This document shows positions 11,525-22,194 of a stretch of DNA of 34,519 nt, piece after piece (within the stretch, counting starts at the first letter, position 1; each line of letters begins with the position of its first letter). Origin of the DNA: Allomyces macrogynus ATCC 38327 (taxonomy: Eukaryota > Blastocladiomycota > Blastocladiomycetes > Blastocladiales > Blastocladiaceae); assembly GCA_000151295.1 (NCBI GenBank), contig GG745347.1, positions 926,775-961,293 of the forward strand, given 5' to 3'. Under the pieces are notes generated by a model. That model was not told the DNA's origin and did no database searches. It saw nothing but the letters and a program-made list of their open reading frames with translations. The position numbers and the translations under genes are program-made.

Positions 11525-12346
11525 TTGAATGAATCTCAGTCCCAGAACTGCCTTAGAGCTGGTCAGCAGCCCCCTTGAGTACCATTTGTAACTCTACAAG
11601 TGCCATTTCCTCATAGCACTCACCCAAGGAAAGCACCATCAGCGAATACTTGGGCAGCAGCAAGGAGAGGAGTGTGAGGACCAAGAACAAGTCAGCAAAG
11701 TCAGTGTGCAGGTGTGTGGACGACTTGGCATGTTCATGGCACTGAATCATGTCAAAACGGCGTTGCAAAATGGCAATGTGCTTGTGAACCACTGCAGTAC
11801 CAGAACCCAACATGGGCTTTGTGAACAGCCCCTTGACATTGGTGAGATGGGCTTGCACAGAATGTTTGTAGAAATGAGTGTGCAGCAGTGCCCACACATC
11901 AGCAACGCATGGAGCATCCAAGAAGATCAGCAGAAGTTCCAACACTACAGCAGATGGCAAAATGACCTTGATGATGGTCTGGATGCACAACTTAGGCTTG
12001 TAGCTGTTGTGGGCCATGCACTTCTTGTGTTCAGCAGCAGCCAGACTGTTCCAATAGATTGCGTCAGCAACAAACTTGACGTCCAAGTTGAGCTCAATGA
12101 GTTTCTTGAATTGTGCGTCTGTCATTTCCTCTTGCTGTTCCAGTGACACAACCTTGAACTTGGTGTTGACCAAATCTTTGTAGGGAGTTTGAGCAGGGCA
12201 TTGAGCTGGTTGCCAGTCAAAAAGCCGAGAAAATGGTTGGCAAATGTCAGCCAGTTTGAGCCATTGGCCTTGAGCATCTCAATCATCGCTGGTTGGCCAG
12301 AGATTGGTGTCTTGACTGAAACAGACGAAGTCATGGTGACTGTCAT
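11525..12346 (-). pseudogene. Copia gag, decayed copy 1
   Basis: The ATG at 12346 lies 14 bp inside the LTR end. The protein starts MTVTMTSSV and contains the gag block ANGSNWLTFANHFLGFL. It shifts frame once near 12170 and continues as AQFKKLIELNLDVKFVADAI to a TAA at 11553. It is the same protein as the copy at 33.3-34.1 kb, but with many CpG-type transitions. Homology ends at about 11525, where DIRS sequence begins, so the element was cut before its zinc knuckle, protease and pol. Confidence 0.8.
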
Positions 12347-12359
12347 GGTGCAGGTCAAA

Positions 12360-12760
12360 TGTTGGCAAAAATCGTCAAAATCAAGTCAAGAATATTGGCA
12401 TTACACTTTCTCAAGCAGATGCAGCACATTTTGAGTGGTGGTGGTTTGAGTTTTGGTTGTTGTTGTCATCATGTTAACAGATGGGTCCAGTGTGGCCCCC
12501 CCTCAGTTGGTTGGTCAAATCGGTCTATTTCTCACAGAAATCGGCGAGCACAGCAGCAGCAGGTCCATGATGAGGATATCAGCAGCACTCATTCAGTCTG
12601 TGAGTGCTTGGGATGCACTCAGGGCTCATAACCTTTTGCAAGGTTGAGCGGGAGAGGGAATGCATTTGGTGTGTGCACTCTGCACTTTGGTGGTGGTGGC
12701 AACCATAACTTAGGTTGCCACCATCATTTACACAAGAATCCAACTCGAACAGCTCCAACA
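12360..12760 (-). repeat. Copia LTR, complete copy (about 401 bp)
   Basis: On the minus strand it runs from TGTTGGAGC (12760) to GCCAACA (12360), with terminal inverted repeats TGTTGG/CCAACA, as expected for an LTR (TG...CA). The gag ATG follows 14 bp downstream. On its other side (12761-12805) the sequence matches the internal 3' end of the Copia element at 30113-30160. The LTR is therefore flanked by element-internal sequence on both sides. Confidence 0.8.
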
Positions 12761-12805
12761 AGGAAACACTGAAGGAAGACAACAAACAAGAAACACAAAT
12801 TTGAG
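12761..12805 (-). mobile_element. Copia 3' internal remnant abutting the LTR
   Basis: It matches 30113-30160 (AGGAAACA, then GAAGACAA and AACAAGAAACACAAAT). In element orientation this is the sequence just upstream of the 3' LTR, where a polypurine tract belongs. It merges into Ty3-type gag by about 12838. Confidence 0.65.
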
Positions 12806-12837
12806 CCAAACACTTCGACAAATCCAGTACATTGTTG

Positions 12838-13387
12838 GAATAGGCTGCACCATGCACTGCCAAAATGCAATCGCCTCACCAGAAAGCTGCCCAACAACAA
12901 AGTGGATCTTGTCTTGTTCAGACCAGCCACAACCATCGAGGTAGAGTTCAAGCTTGAGCTGGAAAGTGTCCAGAGCACCAAAGTCGCAAGAGCCATCAAA
13001 TGTCGGCTATTCCATGGCCCATTGGACCAAGATCAAGTGATCTTGACTGGTGACAGCAGCTGCAGCCATTTTGGCAGCAACATGAGTGGCAGTGGCACCC
13101 ATGCTCATCCAGATAGACTGTGCTGCCACATTTGCAATTGATTTGTGCAGCTTGGTGAGGGTTCTTTCATGCAAGACTTGCCAATAGCTCTCTTCCTTGA
13201 CAGCATTATTGACGAATGTGACATGGGTATCATTGGTGGCATCAAGCTGGACCAATGAAATTGAGGTATTGGCAGTTGCGCTGGCGTGTTCCTCAATGAA
13301 CGCATCATATCCAGAGATGGTCATGCCTGCATAACATGGCACAAGAACAAGAAATTGTTGCAAGGAAGAAGAAGCCTTGGGCGGCAT
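12838..13387 (-). pseudogene. Ty3-type retrotransposon gag remnant
   Basis: It starts MPPKASSSLQQF at an ATG (13387) and reads 126 codons to a TAG at 13009-13007. The same frame then continues with the Retrotrans_gag-like block PTFDGSCDFGALDTFQLKLE, LYLDGCGWSEQDKIHFVVGQ, LSGEAIAFW. After FWQCMVQP the match ends at the Copia remnant. The zinc knuckle, protease and pol are absent. The FxGS...L..FL.xLExYL...W...KI.F....LxGxAxxFW pattern is the basis of the call. Confidence 0.65.
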
Positions 13388-14292
13388 TGTTGTGTTGAGG
13401 TATGTGTGTGAATTGAGTGTCAAGATAGAGGGCGCTGTTAAGGCGAGAAATTCGTTGTGGATGCAGAGGAAAGCACGAGGGTGTAGTGAAGGTGGTGGAG
13501 CTGTGAAGGCTTGAGGTGCAGACTGAGTGTGCAAGGAGTTGTCACAGACAGATGCTACCAAAATGATATGGTGTCAAGTGTGGAACAAGCCTGTTGTACC
13601 CAGAGGTATGTTTGGGCGTTTATACATGGAGTGACAAATGGGAATCAACAATAACAATGAGTATGCAAAGGAGCAGACGGGTAGCTCTGCTTCACACCAC
13701 ATATCTTCCATTTTTACTACAAATTGGCTTTGGTATATAATCCTACCCCTGAATCTGAGTAAACATGGGAGATTCTGGGAATTGGTCTCCCAGACCTATC
13801 CTCAAACTGGACACACCCAAACGTCCCCCAACCACTTCCCTGACATTCCCTGAGCCATTTGCTAAACACATTCCCAGAACCCCCTGGCTGTAGGGCAGCT
13901 GCACTGCCCATGCATGGACTTAAGGCCAAGACAAGAGTTCCTAGGCCCCAATTCCCTGTCCAACCATCGCCAACAGCTGTTCCCAGACTTGCTCGCGGTA
14001 CACGTTCACAGTTTCACACTCTCAGACTGGTGTGGACCTCAGACAGCAGGTGGGACCAAGGGCAGGGTCCTAGGGCAGATGCATTGAAGTCCAGTATCAT
14101 GGGTCTGGACCTCAAGTGGGAGACATGATGCCTGCTTTTGCCTCTGCCAGGTCAAACAAGGCCAAGGTCTCAAGGAGGTGGCAGGCAAGGAGGGAGGCGC
14201 ATCAACGGCTGGCCCTGTGATGCAGCACATTGACAATAAAGGGGCACAAGCTGGATTTTATCGTTCTAAGCAACGCAAAAAGGCGCCAATCA
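13388..14292. other. Non-coding flank of the retroelement island
   Basis: The minus-strand sequence upstream of the Ty3-type gag contains TGGTAGCATC (13564-13555 on the minus strand), which resembles an initiator-Met-type primer binding site and may mark the inner edge of a decayed LTR. From 13600 to 14240 there is CpG-poor, CCC/TGG-rich DNA with a small hairpin (GGGAGATTCTGGGAATTGGTCTCCC, 13768-13792) and no recognisable coding sequence. CpG returns just before the kelch gene stop at 14293. Confidence 0.35.
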
Positions 14293-16385
14293 TCAAGCAA
14301 GGTACAGCGTGTCCTCTTCCACGTGGGCAGCAGGTCGCCCAGTCCCTGTTGCTGGCTGCGGGTGGGCGAGCTGTTGCTGGTTTGGGCCACCTGCACTTTG
14401 GCCCTGCTGAACAGTACCTGGCAAATACATCGTGTCGCTGCTCTCCTCCTTTTTCATCACCGGGAATGACGGACCAGCCACAAACGAGGGTGTGTCCGAG
14501 ACTGAAGACAATGGCCGCGACACGTGAGTCGGTGGCGCCCCAAGAAGCGAGGCAGGTGCCATGGGCGCTGTGGGCATGGCCGTTCCCGCCGCAATTCCGG
14601 CCGGGGCAGCAAGACCCACGGCTGGCGAGCCGCCCGCGTTCGGATGCTTGGGTGGAGGTGGTGGAGCCGGGACGGGCATGGCCATGGACGTTGGAACCGT
14701 GGCCGCAGGCGACCAAGGTGCAGAGGTCGATGGCGGCGGTGGGTACTGCGGTGCGGGAGACGGTGGGTACTGCGGTGCGAGAGGAGCCGCTTGCTGGTAC
14801 TGCGGCAGCGTCGAGAACGGCTGTTGCTGCTGCGGCTGCTGCGTGTGGTGCTGCATGTGCGGCGGGAACTGCGCCACTGACGGTTGTGGTGGCGGCGGCG
14901 GCGGGAAAGTGCCGGCAACGGGCGCAACGGGCGCCATGAGCGGCGGCGACAGCGGCGCCGACTCGAGTACTGGCCGCGGCGTGCGGTTCGAGCGAATGCG
15001 ATTGCGCATGACAAACAGGACGACGGCCGCAGCGACCAAAACGCCGACCACGATGCCAACGATGGCGCCCGTGCCAAACGACGAGGACGACGGCGTCGAC
15101 GGGCCATCGACACCCGGCGTGGTGGATGGCGTCGAAGAGGTGCCACCCGACCGCGACGTGCTCGATGCGGTGCCCGTGACCCACTTGAACTGCAGCGACC
15201 CGTCGGTTTGCGGCAAAATCTGCAATAGGTTCAAAAACGACGCAAACGGGCCCTCAGCGAGACCGAGGTCGTTGGTCGTTTGGCGGCCGCCCACGTAGAC
15301 GATCACGTTGCCCTCGAGGTAAGCGCATCCGGTCACGAGCGACTTGGGCCCGTTCGACGGGTTGACAATGGTGCCGGCCTGCGACACGCTCAGCGTCACG
15401 TCGAGGTACTCGATGAGCGTGTAGGGCGAGCTGGACGAGAAACCGCCAATATGAATGATGTAGCGGTCGTCAAAGAACAAGGTTCTGTGCTGGTAGCGCG
15501 CGTGGTAGAGTGAGTAGTCGAGGCTGGTGAAGGTGCGCGAGGATTCCTCGAGCAGCCACATGTCGTCGAGGAACTTGCCCGTGTCGACGAACCCGCCGCT
15601 CAGGTACAAGTGCGTCGAGTTGAGGCGACCCATGGACCCGAGCTGGCGCGCGGGAGGGCCCGACGACGTGATGTTCGAGTTGGCGACGACGCCGCCGCTG
15701 TTCACGACGGCGAGCCAGCTGAGGTTGGTGATGTTGCCGAGGGCCACACCGCCGTAGAGGTAGAGCTTGGAGGAGCCGTCCGCGACGGCAGCCGACTGCT
15801 GAATGGTGTGCTTGAGCGCCAGGGAGAGCGTCGTCGACTGCGTGCTGGTCGAGCCTGCAGACGGATCAAAAACATAGGTGGCCTTGTTGACGTCGGTGGC
15901 CGGGCTCGACGTGGTCGGCATGCGAATCCCACCGGCGAGGAAGACTTTGTTGTTGGACTGGACGAGCGCGACCTGGTTGATCATGCCGGCAAGGGACGAA
16001 TCAACGGTGCCGTGCGTCTTGAAGTCGGCGGCTGAGCCCGTGGCAATGGTCTTGTTGACATCGATCGAGTAGACGCCATTGGCGAGCGAGGTCGACGTTG
16101 AACCCGAGTCTGGAGAATGGAAACAGGGTCGTCACGGTCAGAAAGAGATGTTCGCAGCGGCAGCCGATGGATAATTAAAGACGCCGGACACGCACTACCA
16201 GTGTAGCCACCAAAGACGAACAAGCGCGATCCGACGACGGCACAGGCGCTGGCCGACGTGGCCTGCGAGGTGGTGAGGGAAAACGAGGACGCCGCGTTGG
16301 CGGGCATGGGCGTTGCGGCGAGCAGGACAACGACGGCCAGGCTCAGTGCCAGGCCGGTGCCGGCCCACAAAGGCGACGACGGCAT
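14293..16385 (-). CDS. Secreted kelch-repeat single-pass membrane protein, copy 1
   Basis: Exon 1 (16385-16199) and exon 2 (16109-14293) join in frame across an 89-nt intron, giving 667 aa. Residues 1-32 form a signal peptide ending ATPMPANA. The ectodomain (33 to ~400) has kelch-type repeats: RLFVFGGYTG, KVFLAGGIR, KLYLYGGVALG, HLYLSGGFVDTGKFLDDMW, YIIHIGGF and VIVYVGGR. This fits a propeller of about six blades. A Ser/Thr-rich stalk leads to one membrane helix (IVGIVVGVLVAAAVVLFVM, ~402-430), then Arg-rich RNRIRSNR. The ~240-residue cytoplasmic tail is Pro/Gln-rich and ends with two acidic-Tyr-Leu motifs, DTMYLP and EEDTLYLA at the C-terminus. The topology is receptor-like; ligand and partners are unknown. 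It is paralogous to the gene at 22195-24454 and divergent from the disrupted gene at 17 kb. Confidence 0.9.
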
Positions 16386-17057
16386 GGCAGCAGTGCGCGT
16401 TGAAGGTTGGTTGTGGAGGTCGTTTGGCGGCAAGGACGTCGTCGAGTCGTACCCGACGTCTCGAGAAGCACAGGCGGTCCGGGCCGAGTGGCGAAGTGAC
16501 GGCAGCTGAGCGTGGCGCGCGGATATGCAAGCGTGCAGTTGAGCCGGTCTTCCAAGCGAGGTGGTGCTGCTTGGGCGCGCGCGGAGTTGTAGGGTGGGGT
16601 CGAGATAGGTCGGGAGGTTGGCACCCACAGCAAGCGTGTCAGTAAGCTGCCACAGCAAGTGCACGGGGAGTTGCGGGTGCACGGGGAGTTGCCGGGCCGG
16701 ATCGCGCACAGCAAGGCGGAGAGCGCGGGCGGCCGGGGCGGCTGAGCAGGACGAGGGGAGGGTGCGGGCGAGCGAGGTGGGTGGTCGGTTAGCGGCCAGG
16801 GGCGCGAAGCAGTCGACCAAAATGAGAGGCGCAGCGCAGCCCAACCGCAGCGCAAGTGCAAGTGCGTGCGCTCCTGAGGGCGGTCGCTGCCTGTCGCGGC
16901 ATAAGGACGTGGCGCCGCACTGCATCCGCGTCATCCACTGGACGACCAGCCAACACGCACTCCACCATGGCGCTCGCCCCACCGCCGCCCTGACTGTAGC
17001 CCGCGACGAGCGCGACGCGACGCGCCTGCAATCCACGCTCGAGCACCGCCCGCCGCC
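16386..17057. promoter_or_regulatory. Shared promoter region between kelch gene 1 and the 17-kb gene
   Basis: This ~670-bp GC-rich gap separates divergent genes. It contains a two-copy 18-bp direct repeat at 16659-16676 and 16677-16694 (GTGCACGGGGAGTTGC...), which could bind a factor in tandem. I see no TATA box and no convincing coding frame. Confidence 0.4.
16659..16694. repeat. Tandem 18-bp repeat in the intergenic region
   Basis: Two adjacent copies of GTGCACGGGGAGTTGCSG differ at one base. They lie ~275 bp upstream of the kelch gene 1 start. Confidence 0.7.
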
Positions 17058-18760
17058 GTGAACCGACAAGCATGGCCGCAACTGCCGGTCGCGTCGCCCA
17101 CCGTCTTCACGCAACGCACGCACAACAGCACGCGCCAACTCGAGCCCCCGCTCACCACGGGCTCACCCGAACGCGCCGGCGCGCCCACCTCGCGCGTCGA
17201 CTGGGCCAAGGGCTACTTCCCGATCCCGCAAAGTCTCGCCAAGGACACCAACGGCTCCGGCTTTGGCTCCCTGGCCCTCGAGCTCGTGCTGCCGCGCTCT
17301 CCAGGGAGGTGCACGTCGTTGTGCGCGGCCACCTCGAGGACCTCGCCACGGGCCACGTCCACGCCGCCTGGGGGCTGCCTGCTGCTGCCGACGTGACCAC
17401 CAACGTTGGTTGCATCGAGGTTACCACCTTCTACACCTACCCGCGGTCATGCGTCGAGCATGCCGAGGGACCTGCCGAACTGATCCTGCCGCTCTCCCCG
17501 GCAAGGTCCCTGTGCGCGTCGTGTGTCATTACGCGACCATCAACGACGCGGCCCACCGCAACGTCTGCGTTGCTGCACGCTGGCACTGTCGCATGGCCTG
17601 CCAAACCGAACAGCGCCATGCCTGTGACCGGCGCGGGCGAGATCACGGTCCTACCCAACGTGCGCACTTGGTCGACCCCACTCGCCGACCAAGTCGCCAT
17701 GGACTTCAAGATGCGCGGAAGCGCCGTCGCCTTGCTTCCGTCGCCACAAGTTCTCCCTGACATGCCGATCCGTGCCGATTTCGACGTTGCGCTGCTCATG
17801 CGCGTGCACACAGTCCTTGCGCGCTGTGCTGGTGCCCAACCCGCCGCAACTGAAATGGCCGCGACGCGCGCCGTCATCAACGACCGGTTTACCGTCCCGC
17901 ACATTGAGCCGCACTGGACCGCTACGACGCACTCGTTCGAGGCCAACTTGGCCCAGTTCACGCCCGCCAACGCCGTCGTCAACCACGGCCTGCGCTTGCA
18001 AGTCGCGCCCTCGCGGCAAGCCCTACACGGCCGCCGAATTGCGCGCGACCGACACGATCGCGCCGCCTGCCCCCATCGCGTCCGGCACCCTGACGGCACT
18101 CGACATTGGCGCGCGCATGCGCGGTGCTCGCGCCTCGGGTCTCGTTCCAGCCGTGTTTCTCTACCGCGACCCGCCGCACATCCAAGAGGCCAACTTTGTC
18201 GAGACGCTCGGGTCACGGCCGGGCCAGGTGCAGCTCAACCTGTTCCATACGCGCAAGACCGTCGGCGACCGCAAGAACCACAAGGACCCACACGTCGGTC
18301 CGCGCGAGCCACCAAGTTACCCAATCTGGAAACATATGCGCTTCGACCAACACTGCACCACGACCACGCCGTGCACTGGGCCGCATGGACGCACCGAGCG
18401 TGTCCAGCCGGGCAAACGTGCGGCTGCGCCATGGTCAGTGCATTAACGGCCGTCCGGTTCACGTTGCGTCGACTGCCATTTGCGGCCGTGGCGGGCTCGA
18501 GACGGTGTGCTGTGCCAGATAGCCCGACGCGGCTGATGCACAATGCCTGGCCGAGCAGTACGGGGACGGCGTGGGCGGGTGTTCTCGACGAATAGGCTAT
18601 TGCCGAGCACGCGGAGCTTGTCGCGTTCGAGGACATCAGGCGTTGACGACAAGACTGTGGTCACGGCCGAGTACGCGCGCGTGGGTCATGGAAAAGACGT
18701 TTCACTTTGGTCAGGACTGGTGGAGGCCCACGACATGCCTCGTCCAAAGCGTGACAGCCC
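17058..18760 (+). pseudogene. Unrecognised gene with several frame breaks
   Basis: Host-like coding sequence (G/C-ending codons, normal residue mix) runs along the plus strand but changes frame repeatedly. Segments are 17058-~17305 (SRVDWAKGYFPIPQSL, GFGSLALELVLP), ~17305-17498 (VHVVVRGHLEDLATGHVHAA), ~17498-17570 (GKVPVRVVCHYATINDAAHR), ~17575-18010 (GAGEITVLPNVRTWSTPLAD) and ~18010-18330 (RATDTIAPPAPIASGTLTAL, GQVQLNLFHTRKTVGD). Weaker signal continues to ~18760 (VDDKTVVTAEYARVGHGKDV). No GT-AG interval of normal length explains the shifts. I recognise no family and cannot fix the start; an ATG at 17072 is in another frame from the first coding segment. It is a decayed gene or a poorly assembled one. 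A polyadenylation-like AATAAA follows at 18863. Confidence 0.55.
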
Positions 18761-18862
18761 CCAGCACGCCTGTCCACCCGTCGCCTCTGTTCTGCCCGCA
18801 CTTCGAACCTTTGGATTTGCGTCGCTGGCCTCTCCACCCGGCAGAGACTTCCTTTTCTCCAC

Positions 18863-18868
18863 AATAAA
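18863..18868 (+). promoter_or_regulatory. AATAAA polyadenylation-like signal
   Basis: It lies ~100 bp past the last coding-like segment of the disrupted plus-strand gene and is followed by A-rich sequence at 18920-18965. Position and strand fit a 3' end. Confidence 0.35.
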
Positions 18869-18869
18869 G

Positions 18870-19347
18870 CCAAAACGACCGGTCAAAGACGTTGAACATG
18901 AACGCAAAAGTAGACCCCAAACCACCAACAAACCAACAAAACAAAAATGAGCAAAGAAGACAAACAACGGCAGCTCTAAAAAAGCAATCTCGAGCGTCAC
19001 GATTTGATCGTGCCGAACGAGACGAACCCTGCCAAACAGAACTGGTGTGAACACGCATTTGTGTGAAAGCGGGTCACGCATACACTTGCGCATGCAGACG
19101 ACGTGGACGACAACGACCAAAATAGCACCCAACCGACAAGAGAGGGGTAACCGCATGGATTGTCGAAAGAAAAGAAAGGAAGAAAATTAACCGGACACCG
19201 GCCAGGGAAAGAATGATAAAAGTCTCGGCACCCCTCTTACGCGCGCGCACCGCGTTCCACCCGCGCACCCAACCAAGTCGCGATTCTTTTCCCACAAACG
19301 AACCGAGACCTCCTTGAGCCGGTGGGGGCCGCCGCAACGCGCCCGTG
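18870..19347. other. Intergenic region between convergent genes
   Basis: A-rich, then mixed sequence, with no recognisable genes. Longer frames on the minus strand are low-complexity and lack motifs. It should hold the 3' UTRs of the disrupted plus-strand gene and of the Vps3844-like gene. Confidence 0.35.
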
Positions 19348-19467
19348 TCATGCCGTCTTGACCTTGCGCCACTCGGGCAACTCAATGTACTCGCCCAGGG
19401 GCGGGACCGTGTAGTTGAACCCAACGTCCGGCCAAACGGCATCGTCGATCCCCAGCCGGTCCGCGAT
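19348..19467 (-). other. In-frame coding-like extension after the Vps3844 UGA
   Basis: The same frame runs for 39 codons to a TGA at 19350-19348, with host-like G/C-ending codons and an ordered, aromatic composition (VWPDVGFNYTVPPLGEYIEL). The UGA is followed by AUC, not the CUA of classical readthrough. I found no GT-AG intron that would remove the stop. It could be a readthrough tail, the normal C-terminus with a point mutation or sequencing error, or a chance frame. Confidence 0.4.
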
Positions 19468-20812
19468 TCAATCGATCCGCGACCCACCGCCGCTGCTGCC
19501 GTTGGCGGCACTCGCGACCATCATGATACTGCCGGCCAGCATGGCAATGAACGCGATCGTGATCCCGCCAAACAGGGCCACCTCGGACGAAATGTCGTCG
19601 TCGGCACACGACGCGCCCGCGTACTTGCGGTACCCGGTCTTGGTGCACGCGCACTTCCAGCACGGGTGCGACGCCGAGCCGCGGTTCGTGCACGTGCCGT
19701 GCTGCGAGCACGAGTTGGTCGAAGACGAGCACGCCGACGCCGACGTGAAGCACGTCAGGTCGGTGAAGTTGGACGAGAGGCGCGGCGCAGCGGCAGCGGC
19801 AGCGACGGGCGACGCTGATTGTGCGGTAGAGGCCGCGGTCGCGTCGGTCTGCTCGAGCTTTTCAGCCGCCACGAGACCCGCCGAGTTCGGCGTGATGAGC
19901 GAGGTTGAGACGGTCGGCAGCGTTTGCGACAGCTATTTGATGGAGAGGGTCAGCGTGATTTCGAAACAGATAAAATGAGGAAACAGAATGCTGTCGTACC
20001 TGCGAGATCAGGTCGCGGACCTTGGCGATTTGATCCTGGTAGTCGTCGTCGTCCTGGTCGATACCGTTGATGCGAATTGCACCGAGTTTCGGGGTCTTGG
20101 ACGACCACTGGCGGAGCTTGGCGAGCGCATCCTCGAGATCCTGTAGGGACCCACCAGGCGTCAGTCACGAGGAATCGAGACCGGGATCTACTCGCGACAG
20201 AGGGAGGGTGGAACGTACGTCGACGGCCACGTCCACCTCGTCGAAATCAGCCGCGTCCTCAGGGATAAAGTCGTCGTCGGCGGCGTACTCGATCATGACG
20301 CGGTCCTTGACCGTGGAAACCAAGTCAGTGTCGAGGGGCAGGTCGTCCTGGACGTGGAACGTGGCATCGAAGCCGAGGTCTGTCCAGACAATGCGGGGTC
20401 AGGGAACACGGGTTTGGCCAAGACAAACTAGGGTTCTGTCGCTGCGCGCACCCTCGTGGTTTACGCCCGGCGCGACGACGACAACGTGCTTGGTTGTCGC
20501 GTCAGGCGCAAATAGCGACGCCTTAGCGCTACCACCGGCCGCGGCCGTCGCAGCACGCTCGAGAGCATCGGCGACGGGGCGATCGGCAAAGTTTGCGTTG
20601 CGCGAGCTGCCGACGAGGTAGGCGTAAATGTCAAGCGCCTGGTCACGGTTCAGCGCGGGCGCGGGCTCCGGCTGGTCGGGCTTGCGGGCAGCGGCATTCG
20701 GGTTGACAAAGACGGCGCTGGTCGACGTGGCATCTGCCGAGCATGCCAGCAGCGCGAGAAGCGCCACAGCGGCTACGAACAGGCGCGTGCGGATCAGGGT
20801 GCGAGCGGGCAT
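19468..20812 (-). CDS. Vps3844-like (DUF3844) vacuolar sorting membrane protein
   Basis: Four exons join in frame: 20812-20452, 20379-20219, 20140-20000 and 19932-19468, giving 375 aa to the first stop. The introns are 72, 78 and 67 nt. The N-terminus is a signal peptide (RLFVAAVALLALLACSADA). A luminal region with acidic stretches follows. Near the C-terminus is the Cys-rich signature of the fungal Vps3844 family: CFTSASACSSSTNSCSQHGTC, then CWKCACTKTG and GASC. It leads straight into a membrane helix (VALFGGITIAFIAMLAGSIM) and a short tail. Family members are single-pass proteins linked to vacuolar sorting. The frame stops at a TGA (19470-19468), yet 39 further coding-like codons follow in the same frame to 19348. 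The gene is divergent from the Spo7-like gene, with 455 bp between the starts. Confidence 0.85.
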
Positions 20813-21267
20813 GGGTCGGGGCGGGTCCAGGCGGGCAAGCGAGCCGGTGACAGGGGCTGCAGCAGCGACACAAATGCAGTTGCGCGTAGTTGCGAGGCTT
20901 CCGCACGGATCGCGGTCGGATATTGCTGGGTGCACGGCAAAGTCGACGTTCTTTCGCGGCAGATCAGCAGCATGGAACTGGAGAGCGGTCGACCGACACG
21001 CGTGTCGCGACAAACGCGTGACCGCATCGACAAATTATTTTTGCTGTCGGCCAGACAACATCGTTGCCGATCACCACAGCGCACCCACCTCGCGCTCCAC
21101 GACGCTCCCACTTGTGGCATTTGGTGCCCAGCGCTGACAAGCCTGCTCGACGTCGAAAAGACCGCCCCTCAGCTTGCTCCAGAACCAGTGTCCAGCCTGC
21201 CAAACCACTTTTCGAATCCGCCCTGCTCATCAATCGACCTGATTCAACAACACTTCGGCACGCACGC
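20813..21267. promoter_or_regulatory. Bidirectional promoter region (Vps3844-like / Spo7-like)
   Basis: This 455-bp gap lies between divergent start codons. It is less GC-extreme than the genes, with an AT-rich spot at 21030-21045 (AAATTATTTTTGC). No TATA box with good spacing was found. Confidence 0.4.
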
Positions 21268-21970
21268 ATGACCATGGAGCCTCGCCACTCGTCGGTCGAC
21301 CGCCCGCTCTACGCCAGCGTCGTCGCACCGCCAGGAATCCCGCCGCAGGAGCACACGCCGCCATCCTCGTCGCCACGCGACTTGGCCGTCTTCGAGGAGC
21401 GGCTACGATCCAACCTGACCTATTTCCGCCGCAGGCGCCGAAAGTACCGCCGTACGCTTGCCGACGCCATGCATTCTTGCGCCTGCGCCCGACCCAGCCC
21501 ATTAAGTGACGCGACGCGACCTTCTGCTCCGACCGATAGTGCTCCAACTCGCACTCTTCATCGGCGTGTGCCTCGGCTTCCACGGCGGATTCATGGTCGA
21601 CGACCACCGCTGGATCTACTACCTGCGTGTGCTGTTCCTTGCCTGCGTGATTGGCCTGTTTGCCGTTCACCTCGGCGCCGACTACCAGCGCACCGTCGAC
21701 CAGGCCCGCATGTACGTCCCGCCTCCCCGGTTCTGCGACTTGAGGACGCCATGCACTCATCCTCTTCACCGACCGCGGTACAGGTTCTCGCCGCGCGTCA
21801 ACCGCGTCCTCCACTCCTTCAACATTGCCTTCAACCGGCCCGGTCGCGGCCCGGAACTCTCCTTTTCCAACCGCGTGCCCGCAGAGATCGTCTCGCATTT
21901 CGACTCGGCGCGCCAGGACATTCAGCGCAGTCTGGCACGGTTGTATGCTGGCAAACCCAAGCGCAAATGA
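21268..21970 (+). CDS. Spo7-like regulatory subunit of a Nem1-Spo7-type phosphatase complex
   Basis: Exon 1 (21268-21451) and exon 2 (21507-21970) join in frame across a 55-nt intron (GTACGC...TTAAG), giving 215 aa. A second in-frame ATG lies two codons after the first. The disordered N-terminus is followed by DLAVFEERLRSNLTYFRRRR, which is acidic then strongly basic, as in Spo7. Two membrane segments follow (VLQLALFIGVCLGFHGGF and LRVLFLACVIGLFAVHL), separated by a short loop. The C-terminal block RVNRVLHSFNIAF...ELSFSNRVPAEI matches the fungal Spo7 pattern NRALxxFNLxF...L..RVPxE. Spo7 holds the Nem1 phosphatase at the ER/nuclear envelope, where it dephosphorylates lipin. It converges with kelch gene 2, with 224 bp between the stops. 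Confidence 0.82.
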
Positions 21971-22194
21971 TCTCTCCCTCGCCTTGATGTCGGTGATTCT
22001 GTCCATATTCTTTAATTTTGTACATTCTCTTCGATTGATTTGGATTGCTGGTGGCTCACTCGTTTCGAGAATGGAATCCGAGGACAACAAAAAACGGCCG
22101 AAATAGCACGTCTATTCGAAATACATCCATCCATACAACAACACATCAGCACGAGGCAAAAATGCCATTTCTGCCGCTCAATCAGACGTCTAAA

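Larger units (their letters stand above)
7850..14250. mobile_element. CpG-depleted island of nested, decayed retroelements
   Basis: The island holds, in order, an LTR fragment, an inverted-repeat element, a DIRS-like YR and RT-RNase H region, a Copia gag, a Copia LTR and a Ty3-type gag remnant. The coding pieces all read on the minus strand. CpG is scarce and TG/CA abundant, in contrast to the host genes on either side. The edges are placed by composition and are approximate; I found no target-site duplication. Confidence 0.7.

Noticed and set aside
14178..15298. Long Gly/Ala/Arg-rich plus-strand frames
   Set aside because: They are antisense shadows of the kelch 1 tail, whose GC-rich Pro codons open the opposite strand.
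18686..19156. 156-codon minus-strand frame
   Set aside because: No motif and poor codon bias; it lies in the probable 3' UTR region of the disrupted plus-strand gene.
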